Assembly (NCBI GenBank): GCA_022842905.1
Contig: JALHOS010000026.1
Coordinates: forward strand, 1-35,860
Source of the DNA: Myxococcaceae bacterium
GTDB lineage: Bacteria > Myxococcota > Myxococcia > Myxococcales > Myxococcaceae
Length of the DNA stretch: 35,860 bases
Direction: 5' to 3'
The position numbers and the translations under genes are program-made. Each line of letters opens with the position of its first letter. The stretch's first letter is position 1. The notes beneath the pieces are model-generated. The model was not told where the DNA came from and ran no database searches. It worked only from the letters and a program-made list of their open reading frames with translations. Positions 7,518-15,787 of this stretch are shown here, one piece after another.

Positions 7518-10500
7518 ATGGCTCGACGAACGACGCCGACTGACGCGGGCTGGCGGCTCCGCTCCCTCGAAGGCGCGTACGGCCTCTTTCGCCGTCTCCC
7601 CGCGAGCGTCCGCCGGAGGATGCAGCCCACGCCCAGCGTCGCGCTCACACCGTCGCGCCGCGCTGCCATGGCCCAGACCGACGCCCCTGGCCAGGGTGGC
7701 AGTGGCGTGGGGACGACACGTCGGCCCTTGTCTGCGTCGAACTCTGGGGGGCTTCCCGCTGACTCGAGCCATTCCGCGCTCGCACCGTCGCGCCGCGCTG
7801 TCGGTGCGCCGACCGACGCCTCGGCCGGCGACGGAGTCAGCAGGACTCGACCCCGCTCGCTCGCCTTCACCGCGCCGCTCGTGCTCCTGCTGGCCTGCCA
7901 ATTCGAGGCAGGGTTGCCGGCCGGCGCGGCGATCCGCTGCGTCGACGGTGCGTGCCCGACGGGCTACGCGTGCCGCGCCCAAGTCGGCCTCTGCGTGCCG
8001 AACGCCTCGGGGCCGAGCACGGCGCCGCGCATCGTCTCGGCGGAGGTCTCCCCGAGTCACGCGCGCGACGGCAGCACCGTCACGGTGCGGCTGGTCGTCG
8101 ACAAGCCGCTGCTCAGCCCGCCGGCGGTGATGCTGACCGACGCGCGCGGCGTCACCCGCCTCACGCGCACTGGCGGCGACGCGCTGGAGCACGAGTACAC
8201 CTCCGTGGTGGACCAACGTGAGCACGCCGAAGGGCTGGCGCGTCTCACGGCGGACCTGGTGGACGTGCAAGGCACCGAAGCCTTGGCGCAGCCGGTCGGC
8301 ACCACCGAGCTCGACTTCACGCCGCCCGCGCTGCTCGAGGCGGCCTTCAGCGCCCCGCGCCAAGGCAACGACGCCGGGGTGCTCACCGTGCGCCCGAGCG
8401 AGCCCGTCGCCGTGCGTGTGTCTCTGTCGGAGCCGCTGCGTCCAGGCGCGGCCCTGCGCCCCACCGGCACCTGCGACGGCGGCGTGGCCTTCGAAGTGCG
8501 CTCCGAGCGGTCCGGGTTGCTGGACTTCGCCTCGCGCCCCGTTGCGTCCGCTGACTGTGAGCTGCGCCTGAGCGTCGAGGGCGCGGTGGACCTCGCCGGC
8601 AACGTCGCTCCGGCGCTTGCGTTGCCGCTGCTCCTGCGGGTCGATGGCGTCCCGCCGGTCATCTCCACCTTCACCCTGCGCGGCGTGTCCGACGCGGGGA
8701 GCGTGCCCGCACGCACGTTCAGCCGACAGCCAGGCTTCGACCGGTTCGTCCTCCAGGCGGAGGTCGACGGCACCGCCGTGCACACCGAGCTGCAGCTCGA
8801 CGACGCGCCGCTCGTGGGCTGTACCTGCGCGCCGACGCGGTGTGACTGCGGCGGCCAGGTCGGCGCCGCGGCCATGGAGGGCACGCACGTCTTCAAGGTC
8901 CGCACTGAAGACCTGGCGGGCAACCCCTCGACGCAGTCCATCGAGGTCCGCTTCGACTTCACGCCGCCCGCGCTGGTCCCTTCGTCCGTGCACCTGGGCG
9001 TGCGTGCCCCTGTGGACTGCCCCCTCGCCGCGACGCCCGCGCTGGCGGCCGCCGGGGCCGTCGAGCTCGACTTCTCGGTGGACGAAGCCGCCACGGCGCA
9101 GGTCGACGCTCAGCCTGCGGCCGTCACCTGCACGCCGACGTCCAACACCGCCACACACTTTGCGTTCCGAGGCCGCGCGTTGGACGGGGGCAGCACGCCG
9201 TCCGTTCAGCTCCTCGCCCGGGTCACCGACGCGGTGGGCAACTCGGCGGCGCTGCCGCTCGGCGCGCCGTTCGCCATCGACGTCGACGCGCCGGCCGCTG
9301 CCGACGCCACCACCCCCGGAGCGCTGGCCTTCGAGCGCGTCCCCTGGGGCACCGCCGATGCGGGTCCTTCCTTCACGCTGGTGGGGCGCGCCGGCGTCGC
9401 CGAGCGAGGCACGACGCTGCAGGTCCTCGAAGGCGCCGTGCCCATCGCGCTGGCGCCGGTGTCCGACGCCGGCTTCTCGGTGCCGCTCGGCGTCGACCGG
9501 CGCAGCTTGGCGGTCCGCGTCTACGACGAGGCATGCAACGCCAGCGCACCGACTCGCGTGCGCGACGTCGAGTGGCGCGCGTCGCTCGCCGGCAAGCGAC
9601 GGGGGCGTACGTTCGAGAACCCACACACGCTCGAGCGCCGCGAGCCGTTCGCGCCCACGACGACCCAGGCGATTTGGGCGACGGAGGAGACGCTCGACCA
9701 GCCGCTGGTCCAGGAAGCGGGCCTCACCTTTCGGCCGCCGAGCCTCACCCCCCGCGGTCGCACGGACCCTGGCTTCGTCGCCGACCCCGCCCGCGGCAAG
9801 CTGCTCGTGTTCGGCGGCGTCAACATCCCCTCGGTCAACGGGTACAACGACGAGCTGTTGGAGTGGGACTTGTCGACGCGGTCCTGGACGAGCCGCACGC
9901 CGGTGCCGCGACCTCAGGCTTGGCCCACCGCCCGACAGGGCGGCGTGGTGGTGTTCGACGCCCACCGGCAGCGGCTGGTCGTCTTCAGCGGGCAGGGGCC
10001 CACCGTTTCGGACGACCTGTGGGAATGGGAGCCCGTGACGGGGCTGTGGACCAACCGCACCCCATTCCCCAGGCCCACCGTGTGGCCTTCGCGCCGCGAC
10101 TTCGCGAACGCCGTCTTCGACGACGTCCGGAAGCGGGTCGTCGTGTACGGAGGCCGACTCGCCGGCGCGACCACCTCGACGGCGGAGCTGTGGGAGTGGG
10201 ACGGCGCTGACGGCTCGTGGACCAACCGCACGCCCACGCCCCGCCCTCCCTCGTGGCCGGCGCCGCGCGACGGCGCGAAGGCCACCTTCGACAGCGCCCG
10301 TGGGCGGTTGGTGTTGTTCGGCGGCTGGACCGGCGGCACCACGCTCGACGAGCTGTGGGAATGCGACTTGGCCACCGCGACGTGGACCAACCGCACGCCC
10401 ACGCCGCGCCCCACGCAGTGGCCGCGCTTCGCGATCAGCCTCACGTTCGACTCGGTCCGTGGGCGCGTCATCTTGTACGGCGGGAGCCAGGTGAACGACG

Positions 10501-12026
10501 AGCTGTGGGAGTGGGACGGCGCGACCGGCAGCTGGACCGGCCTCACCCCGACGGTGCGCCCGCCGACGTGGCCGTCGGGCAACGTGCAAGCCATCACCCA
10601 CGACCCCGCGGGGCAGCGGGTGATGGCGCTGACCGACCTCCAGTTTTCGAACGCGTTCATCGAGTACGACCAAGACGCTGGGGTCTGGACGCCGATCGTC
10701 GCCACGCAGTCGCCCTCGTTCGCGCCAGGTATCCGCCACCACGTCTTCACCTTCGACTCGCGCCGAGGGAAGGCCGTGGCCTTTGGAGGCTTCGACTCGG
10801 TCTCTCGAAGCAGGGCCGTCTTCGAGTGGGACCGCGGAACCGGTGCGTGGGTGAACCCGGCGCCCTCGTCACTCCCGCCTTCGTGGCCGACGCCGCGCGC
10901 GCTGGCGGCTGGGGTGTTCGACCCCGTGGCGGATCGCACGCTGGTGTTTGGGGGCTCGGACAACTCCGGCTTGCGGGGTGACCTGCTCGAGTGGAACGGT
11001 GACGCCGGGACGTGGACCACCCGGAGCCCGACCGCCGGCTGGCCGACGCCTCGCTACAAGCACGCCATGGCGTATGACGCCGATCGCCGCGTGGTGGTGC
11101 TTTTCGGTGGCGTTGCGGGGAGCATCTTCACGGCGCTGTCGAGTGAGCTGTGGGAGTGGTCGTCGACGACGGCCACGTGGACGAATCGGACACCGACGCC
11201 TCGCCCGTCCGCGTGGCCCGCCGCGCGAGAAGGCCACGGCCTGACCTACGACGCGCCGCGCAGGAAGATGGTCCTCTTCGGAGGTCTGACTGGCCCGACG
11301 CCGGCGAACGACCTGTGGGAGTGGGACATCACGAGCGCCACCTGGACCAACCGCACGCCCAGCCCGCTGCCGGCGCAGTGGCCGGGTCCACGAGAGACGG
11401 CCGGCTTCACCGCGGACCCAGCGCGCGGCGTCGTCCTCTTGTTCGGTGGCGGCAGCGGCGCACCGGACGAGCTGTGGGAATGGAACGGGCAGACGGGCGT
11501 GTGGACCGAGCGTAGCAAGGTGCCCCGGCCCCCCGGCTGGCCGAGCGGCCGCCTCGCGCCGGGCTTGGCGTTCGAACCCGAACGGAAGGTGCTGCTGCTC
11601 CACGGGGGCATGGGCACGTACGGGCCGCTGCCGGAGCTCCACGTGCTCGGCGTCGACCTCGAGCGGGCGCCCGGCATCGTCGCGCGCTTCACCTTCGCCG
11701 CTTCGGGGGCGAGCCCCCAGGTCGAGCTCCAGGGCGCCACGGTCGAGGTGCGCGCCGGCGCGCGCGCAGGCCAGCAGCCGTCGGCAGGGGCAGCGCTGCT
11801 GGTCAGCCACGGCGACGTGCTGAGCCGTGAGCACACCGGCTCGTCGGCGGCCCCCGAAGCGCTGTCGTGGACCACCACCGACCCCGTCAGGCTCCGCGCG
11901 CTGTTCGAAGGCCCCGAGCGCTGGGTGAGCGTGGGCGTGACGCCGCGTGGCCGGAGCAGCCCCGAGCAGCTGGCGGCGGTTCGGCTCGACTGGGTGGAGC
12001 TGACGGTGCGCTACCGGGTGCCTTGA
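7518..12026 (+). CDS. Large surface lipoprotein with Ig-like domains and about 11 Kelch-like repeats
   Basis: The open frame gives 1502 residues. A hydrophobic segment ending LVLLLAC puts a lipobox cysteine at residue 127, followed by the Cys-rich motif RCVDGACPTGYACRAQ..GLC common after lipoboxes in myxobacterial lipoproteins. Residues about 150-700 hold Ig-like/bacterial-adhesin-type repeats with recurring DFTPPAL and DVDAPAA junctions. Residues about 750-1375 hold about 11 repeats of the form LWEWD..T..WTNRTP.PRP..WP..R....FD..R.R.V.FGG, a Kelch-type beta-propeller consensus. A beta-rich C-terminal domain of about 110 residues follows. It is probably exported and lipid-anchored, with an adhesive or ligand-binding role. 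The start is unresolved: 7518, 7620, 7668, GTG 7707 and TTG 7728 are all in frame, but each leaves a long non-hydrophobic extension before the lipobox. No good Shine-Dalgarno site decides between them. Confidence 0.88.
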   Translation: MARRTTPTDAGWRLRSLEGAYGLFRRLPASVRRRMQPTPSVALTPSRRAAMAQTDAPGQGGSGVGTTRRPLSASNSGGLPADSSHSALAPSRRAVGAPTDASAGDGVSRTRPRSLAFTAPLVLLLACQFEAGLPAGAAIRCVDGACPTGYACRAQVGLCVPNASGPSTAPRIVSAEVSPSHARDGSTVTVRLVVDKPLLSPPAVMLTDARGVTRLTRTGGDALEHEYTSVVDQREHAEGLARLTADLVDVQGTEALAQPVGTTELDFTPPALLEAAFSAPRQGNDAGVLTVRPSEPVAVRVSLSEPLRPGAALRPTGTCDGGVAFEVRSERSGLLDFASRPVASADCELRLSVEGAVDLAGNVAPALALPLLLRVDGVPPVISTFTLRGVSDAGSVPARTFSRQPGFDRFVLQAEVDGTAVHTELQLDDAPLVGCTCAPTRCDCGGQVGAAAMEGTHVFKVRTEDLAGNPSTQSIEVRFDFTPPALVPSSVHLGVRAPVDCPLAATPALAAAGAVELDFSVDEAATAQVDAQPAAVTCTPTSNTATHFAFRGRALDGGSTPSVQLLARVTDAVGNSAALPLGAPFAIDVDAPAAADATTPGALAFERVPWGTADAGPSFTLVGRAGVAERGTTLQVLEGAVPIALAPVSDAGFSVPLGVDRRSLAVRVYDEACNASAPTRVRDVEWRASLAGKRRGRTFENPHTLERREPFAPTTTQAIWATEETLDQPLVQEAGLTFRPPSLTPRGRTDPGFVADPARGKLLVFGGVNIPSVNGYNDELLEWDLSTRSWTSRTPVPRPQAWPTARQGGVVVFDAHRQRLVVFSGQGPTVSDDLWEWEPVTGLWTNRTPFPRPTVWPSRRDFANAVFDDVRKRVVVYGGRLAGATTSTAELWEWDGADGSWTNRTPTPRPPSWPAPRDGAKATFDSARGRLVLFGGWTGGTTLDELWECDLATATWTNRTPTPRPTQWPRFAISLTFDSVRGRVILYGGSQVNDELWEWDGATGSWTGLTPTVRPPTWPSGNVQAITHDPAGQRVMALTDLQFSNAFIEYDQDAGVWTPIVATQSPSFAPGIRHHVFTFDSRRGKAVAFGGFDSVSRSRAVFEWDRGTGAWVNPAPSSLPPSWPTPRALAAGVFDPVADRTLVFGGSDNSGLRGDLLEWNGDAGTWTTRSPTAGWPTPRYKHAMAYDADRRVVVLFGGVAGSIFTALSSELWEWSSTTATWTNRTPTPRPSAWPAAREGHGLTYDAPRRKMVLFGGLTGPTPANDLWEWDITSATWTNRTPSPLPAQWPGPRETAGFTADPARGVVLLFGGGSGAPDELWEWNGQTGVWTERSKVPRPPGWPSGRLAPGLAFEPERKVLLLHGGMGTYGPLPELHVLGVDLERAPGIVARFTFAASGASPQVELQGATVEVRAGARAGQQPSAGAALLVSHGDVLSREHTGSSAAPEALSWTTTDPVRLRALFEGPERWVSVGVTPRGRSSPEQLAAVRLDWVELTVRYRVP
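7641..7820 (+). repeat. 45-bp direct repeat pair 135 bp apart
   Basis: Segments 7641-7685 and 7776-7820 match at 38 of 45 positions (both begin GCGCTC.CACCGTCGCGCC and end ACCGACGCC). They are offset by exactly 135 bp, so they repeat in frame as ALxPSRRAxxxxTDA in the doubtful N-terminus of the Kelch lipoprotein. They could instead be two copies of a dispersed intergenic repeat, which would mean the real start codon lies downstream. Confidence 0.6.
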
Positions 12027-12027
12027 G

Positions 12028-12048
12028 CGACCGGCCTAGAACCGGTCG
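12028..12048. terminator. Hairpin between convergent genes
   Basis: CGACCGG (12028-12034) and CCGGTCG (12042-12048) are perfect 7-bp inverted arms around a 7-nt loop. They sit between the Kelch lipoprotein stop (12026) and the histidine kinase, and overlap the last kinase codons. The symmetry could terminate both transcripts, but no U-tract is present on either strand. Confidence 0.4.
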
Positions 12049-13523
12049 TCCACCGGCGCCTTGAGCTCGGTGACGGGTGGGGCGATCTGCACTTGGGGCT
12101 GAATCCCCGGCGAGACCGGCAGCACCACCGTGAAGCGTGCGCCGCGGCCAATCTCACTGGACACCCGCACCAGGCCGCCGTGGCCTTCGACGAAGCTCTT
12201 GACGATCGCCAGGCCCAAGCCCGCCCCGCCGTACTCGCGCGTGGACGACGAATCGACTTGGTAGAAGCTCTGGAAGATCTTGTCGAACTGATCCGCCGGA
12301 ATCCCCACGCCGGAGTCTTCGACGATGATGCGGTAGCCCGGCGCGCTCAGGTCCGGCTGCTGGCCGACGCCGGTCAACGTCACGCCGACGCGGCCGCCCT
12401 TGGGCGTGAACTTCACCGCGTTGGCCAGCAGGTTGACGATCACCTGCCGCAGGCGATCGCGGTCCCCGATGATGCCCTTGGGCACGTCCGGAGGCAGCTT
12501 CACGTCCAGCGCCACGCCCTTCTTGTGCGCCTGGGGCAGCAGGCTGGACACCGAGCCTTGCACCAGCTCCACCGCGTCCATGGGCTCGAAGGTCAGCCGC
12601 ACCTTGCCCGCTTCGATCTGGCTGATGTCGAGGATCGAGCTGATCAACTTCAGCAGCGTCTCCCCCTTGTCCATGATGGTGCGGACGTAGTCGACCTGCT
12701 CGTTGTTGAGCGCGCCGGCCAGCCCTTCGGCCAACATCTCCGAGTAGCCGATGATGCTGGTCAGCGGCGTGCGCAGCTCGTGGCTGACGGTGGCGAGGAA
12801 CGCCGACTTGAGCCGGTCCAGCTCCTTGAGCCGCGTGTTCGCGTCTTCGAGCCGCTTGTTCCGTTCCTCGAGCTCGCGGTTCTGATCCCGCGTGGCCTCG
12901 ATGTGGAGCTGCGAGGTGAGGAACATCTTCTGGCCGCTGAACAACATGGTGTTCAGCAGCTGCCAGAAGTGCAGCATGACCCGCGCGACGGTGCCTTCGG
13001 GGGCGCGGCGCACCTTGAGCACCAGGTTCCGCGCGTTGGCCACGTCGAGGCCCTGGGTGATGTCAGTCAGCGTCGACGGAGGGAACTCCTTCAAGTCCTC
13101 CGGCATGAACGGGCCGAACACGACGCGGCCCATGGTGTCGCCGTCCCAGAGGATCGGCAGGATCACGTAGCGCAGCCCCGTGAAGCACGGCACCGTCACC
13201 ATGGCCTTGGTCTGCGGGGTGCCCGGGGTCCCGGCGTCGAACTGCGGCGTGCGCGCGCCGCCGGTGCACTCCACTGGCCCGTCCTTCACGCGGCCGACCG
13301 TGGCGGTGCAGCGTCGCCGCCCTTCCGAGAAGCTGAAGACGTAGCCGCAGAAGTCCCCGTTGCCGATCTTCACGTCAGCGAGCTTGGCGCCCTTGTCGTC
13401 GAAGACCTTGATGCCGACCTTGTACAGCTCGACGAAGCCCTTCACGACGTCGGTGAAGGACTCGCTGTCGAGCATCTCCGACAGGGACACCCTGCGCTGG
13501 AGCACCGAGTCGGTCTTGCTCAC
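12036..13523 (-). CDS. PocR-domain sensor histidine kinase
   Basis: The 495-residue protein starts with a PocR-type sensory domain (about 12-165), recognisable from SLSEMLDSESF, the cysteine-bearing NGDFCGYV, GRRRC and GPVEC segments, and the VFGPFMPEDL end. The conserved cysteines suggest a metal, redox or small-ligand sensor. A coiled coil (about 205-235, rich in E, R, K, L) leads to the HisKA domain with phospho-acceptor H248 in VSHELRTPL. The HATPase domain has N-box VNLLANAVKF, G1 DSGVGIP, F-box FQSFYQ and G2 YGGAGLGLAIV. No transmembrane helix is visible, so it is cytoplasmic. No receiver domain or response regulator is nearby, making it an orphan kinase. Its GTG start overlaps the stop of the GTPase gene in a GTGA quartet, showing translational coupling. 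Upstream extensions in this frame are low-complexity shadow sequence. Confidence 0.93.
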   Translation of the reverse strand: MSKTDSVLQRRVSLSEMLDSESFTDVVKGFVELYKVGIKVFDDKGAKLADVKIGNGDFCGYVFSFSEGRRRCTATVGRVKDGPVECTGGARTPQFDAGTPGTPQTKAMVTVPCFTGLRYVILPILWDGDTMGRVVFGPFMPEDLKEFPPSTLTDITQGLDVANARNLVLKVRRAPEGTVARVMLHFWQLLNTMLFSGQKMFLTSQLHIEATRDQNRELEERNKRLEDANTRLKELDRLKSAFLATVSHELRTPLTSIIGYSEMLAEGLAGALNNEQVDYVRTIMDKGETLLKLISSILDISQIEAGKVRLTFEPMDAVELVQGSVSSLLPQAHKKGVALDVKLPPDVPKGIIGDRDRLRQVIVNLLANAVKFTPKGGRVGVTLTGVGQQPDLSAPGYRIIVEDSGVGIPADQFDKIFQSFYQVDSSSTREYGGAGLGLAIVKSFVEGHGGLVRVSSEIGRGARFTVVLPVSPGIQPQVQIAPPVTELKAPVDDRF

Positions 13524-14227
13524 GCGGCCCCCGTCGGCTTCTTCGGCGGGAACTGCTTTTCCAGCTCGGTGCCCGTCGTGTCGACGTTGACGAAGACCTG
13601 GCTGAGGAATTCCTTCTCGGTCAGGCCGATGTTCTTCGACAGGCCGGCCCGCGCGTCGAGCGTGCGGTAGGCGGACTGGAGCACCGCGTGGAGCGTCTCG
13701 AGCACCCCCACGCCGCGAATGGCGATCGCGCCGATGACGGGCTCCTTGCCCTTCTTGCGCGTCTCTTCGATCTCCGCGTCCGTCTTCGTGTCCGGCAGGT
13801 CGCGCTTGTTGAACTGAATGACGACGGGCACCTGCGCGGTGTCCAGCGCGTTCTCCCTCATGTTCTCCATGAGGTTCTTCCAGTAGCTGTTGTTCTCGGC
13901 CGCGGCGTTGCGCCGGCTGTCGGCGATGAAGGCCACCGCGTCGGCGCCCTGCAGCACGATGCGGCGCGTGGCGTTGTGGATGACTTGGCCCGGCACCGTG
14001 AAGAGCTTCACCTTCACCTTGAAGCCGTTGGCGGTGCTGAAGAAGACCGGGAGGAGGTCGAAGAAGAGCGTTCGATCGTCGTGGGTCTCCACCGTCAGCA
14101 GGCGGCCACGGACGTCGGGCTGCGTGCGCTGGTGGATCATCTGCAGGTTGGTGGTTTTCCCCGACAACCCCGGCCCGTAATAGACGATCTTGACCGTCAG
14201 CTCGCGCTGCGCGTGGTTCAGTTGCAC
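13520..14227 (-). CDS. MglA-family small Ras-like GTPase
   Basis: This 235-residue protein is a bacterial small GTPase of the MglA group, whose founder controls the polarity axis of gliding and type IV pilus motility in Myxococcus. The P-loop is GPGLSGKTTN directly after KIVYY. The TVPGQ switch-II region carries the family's PGQ instead of Ras DxxGQ. The base-specificity motif is NKRDLPD. The family adds the ADAVAFIADS strand. It is about 40 residues longer than MglA; the extra C-terminal part (KEFLSQVFVNVDTTGTELEKQF) may bind partners. I chose GTG 14227, which gives QLNHAQRELTVKIVYY, matching MglA's N-terminal spacing; GTG 14260 would add 11 residues. No MglB-type GAP gene is adjacent. The downstream gene is a coupled histidine kinase, so the GTPase and kinase probably act in one pathway. 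Whether it acts in motility is unknown. Confidence 0.92.
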   Translation of the reverse strand: MQLNHAQRELTVKIVYYGPGLSGKTTNLQMIHQRTQPDVRGRLLTVETHDDRTLFFDLLPVFFSTANGFKVKVKLFTVPGQVIHNATRRIVLQGADAVAFIADSRRNAAAENNSYWKNLMENMRENALDTAQVPVVIQFNKRDLPDTKTDAEIEETRKKGKEPVIGAIAIRGVGVLETLHAVLQSAYRTLDARAGLSKNIGLTEKEFLSQVFVNVDTTGTELEKQFPPKKPTGAA

Positions 14228-14338
14228 TCCAAAATGATGCGCTGAATCGAGCGCGCTCACCACAAAAGTCCCAAGCCCACTCGCGCAGTGTGCGGAAAGA
14301 GGCGACGGACCCGAGTCGTTCGGCGCGGGGAATCGGTG

Positions 14339-14354
14339 CAACGGCGAGCCGTTG
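14339..14354. promoter_or_regulatory. Palindrome in divergent GTPase/GNAT promoter region
   Basis: CAACGGC and GCCGTTG form perfect 7-bp inverted arms separated by GA. They lie between the divergent GTPase (start 14227) and GNAT (start 14433) genes, where an operator could control either. No regulator is identified. Confidence 0.35.
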
Positions 14355-14432
14355 GTGATTAGGATCAGGCACGAAGCAGCAGGGTCGGCGCGGCCGGCGC
14401 CAGCGCAACTTTGGCGGTCACGGGGAGAAGCA

Positions 14433-14960
14433 ATGACGGACAAACAGGTGGGTGTCTCGCAGCAGGGCCTCGCTCCACTGCCGACCGTGTTGCCCGCCGA
14501 CGTCAAAGGCAAGCTCAAGTTCGGGCAGCCGACCGACGAAGACATGAACGTCATCGCGCAGCTCCGCGCCGGTACGGACCCCTGGAAGGCGCGGGGCGAG
14601 ACGGCGGCCGAGAGCCTCGAAGCGCTCACCAAGCTGCGCCCCTTTGCCGCGGTGGGCCGGCTCGACGGCAACGTCATCGGCTACATCACCATCGAGCGGG
14701 ACGGGCCGGTGCCCGGCGCCGCGTACCTGCGCAACATCGTCGTGCGCCACGAGCTGCGCCAGAAGGGCGTCGGCCAGGCGCTGCTCGAGCACGGCCTGTC
14801 CGTCGCTCGCGACATGAACCGCAAGACGCTGGCCCTGCGCGTCGACCCGGCCAACGGACCCGCAGTCTCGTTCTACCGAAAGCACGGCTTCACCACCGTC
14901 GCCACGGTCGTCAGCAAGAAGAGCGGGAAGCTCCGGCTGCTGATGAGCCGCGAGCTCTGA
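14433..14960 (+). CDS. GNAT-family N-acetyltransferase
   Basis: The 175-residue protein has one GNAT domain that would transfer an acetyl group from acetyl-CoA to an amine. It shows the N-terminal ATDEDMNVIAQLR-like segment, strand FAAVGRLDGNVIGYITIE, strand YLRNIVVRHELRQKGVGQALL with the pyrophosphate-binding Q/RxxGxG/A signature (RQKGVGQA), and the last helix-strand NGPAVSFYRKHGFTTVA. An N-terminal extension of about 30 residues precedes it. The start at ATG 14433 is well supported: GGGGAG lies 5 nt upstream. The RimI-like FYRKHGF ending hints at a small-molecule or protein N-terminal substrate, but this cannot be decided. It diverges from the GTPase gene and ends 4 bp before the convergent methyltransferase-like gene. 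Confidence 0.93.
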   Translation: MTDKQVGVSQQGLAPLPTVLPADVKGKLKFGQPTDEDMNVIAQLRAGTDPWKARGETAAESLEALTKLRPFAAVGRLDGNVIGYITIERDGPVPGAAYLRNIVVRHELRQKGVGQALLEHGLSVARDMNRKTLALRVDPANGPAVSFYRKHGFTTVATVVSKKSGKLRLLMSREL

Positions 14961-14964
14961 ACGC

Positions 14965-15699
14965 TCAGGTCCGCACGAGAAACCCGAAGCGCGGCTTCTT
15001 GAACGGCGACAGCGCCGAGGTCACCGCGCCGAGCGCCGTCGAGTGCACGCCCAGGCCGTCGAGGAGCTGCGCCTGCAGGGCCGCTTCCTGCTCCCCTTGG
15101 TTGACGATGAGCAGCGCGCCGCCGGGCACGACGAGCCCCAGCACGTGCTCGAGCAGCGCTCGGGGTTGAAGGAGCGCGGCGGGCAGGCCCCAGGCTTCGA
15201 GCGGAACCGCGGTCAGAAACGGCAGAAACCACGTCACCAACGTGAAGCGGCCCGTGAGGGCGCGGACGTCACCCGCGACGAACGTGCTGCCGCCCAAGCC
15301 CCGAACCATGGCTTCGCCGTGCGCGCGGCGCGTGCTGCCCCACCAGTAGCGCCGGTGCGCGTCGACTTCGACGAGCGTCCACGGCACCGCTCGCGCGGCG
15401 TACAGCCCCGGCGCGTAGCAGCCGTTCTTACTGCCCACGTCGAGGGCGTGACCGTCGGGGAGCTCGGCCGGGGCGTAGCGCCGCAGCACGTCGAGTACGT
15501 ACGCGCTCTCACGCCAGGCCTGCTCGTCGCAGCGCTCGGGCCAGTGGTGGGTGTCGGCGCCCTGCTCGAGGTGCTCGAAGCGTCGGCGCCCGGCTTCGTC
15601 GAGCTGCGCGAGGAACCACGCCTTGGCGCGCGGGCGAATCCAGGCGGGCGGCGACCACGTCAGCGCCGAGCGCAGGGCGAAGCTCCACGAATGCCGCAT
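14965..15699 (-). CDS. SAM-dependent methyltransferase-like protein
   Basis: The 244-residue protein looks like a class I methyltransferase fold. Residues about 85-105 read ALDVGSKNGCYAPGLYAA, a motif I (DVGxxxG) for the SAM loop, followed by an acidic strand end LVEVDAHRR. A later strand LVVPGGALLIVNQGEQEA resembles motif post-III. The N-terminal part is helical and Arg/Trp-rich. Substrate is unknown; no known family-specific motif (N-methylation NPPY, Cys-nucleophile) is seen. It sits upstream-convergent with the GNAT gene and is 88 bp downstream of the Ser/Thr kinase on the same strand. Some families with a worn motif I are catalytically inert, so enzymatic activity is inferred. Confidence 0.75.
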   Translation of the reverse strand: MRHSWSFALRSALTWSPPAWIRPRAKAWFLAQLDEAGRRRFEHLEQGADTHHWPERCDEQAWRESAYVLDVLRRYAPAELPDGHALDVGSKNGCYAPGLYAARAVPWTLVEVDAHRRYWWGSTRRAHGEAMVRGLGGSTFVAGDVRALTGRFTLVTWFLPFLTAVPLEAWGLPAALLQPRALLEHVLGLVVPGGALLIVNQGEQEAALQAQLLDGLGVHSTALGAVTSALSPFKKPRFGFLVRT

Positions 15700-15787
15700 G
15701 GCGAAGGCAGACCTTACTGGCGCCGTGGGCCGAGGCTCGCACGAAGGCGAAGGAGAGCTCTCGGGACTCGATCAGCGCGCCCCGTCT

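Noticed and set aside
6321-10742. Minus-strand open frame of about 1470 codons opposite the DHOD-like and Kelch genes
   Set aside because: It is a shadow of high-GC genes: Arg/Ala-rich, no recognisable domain, while the plus strand carries clear families.
12036-14408. Kinase frame extended upstream to 14408
   Set aside because: The added part is out of frame with the GTPase and low complexity; the GTG at 13523 in the GTGA overlap is the natural start.
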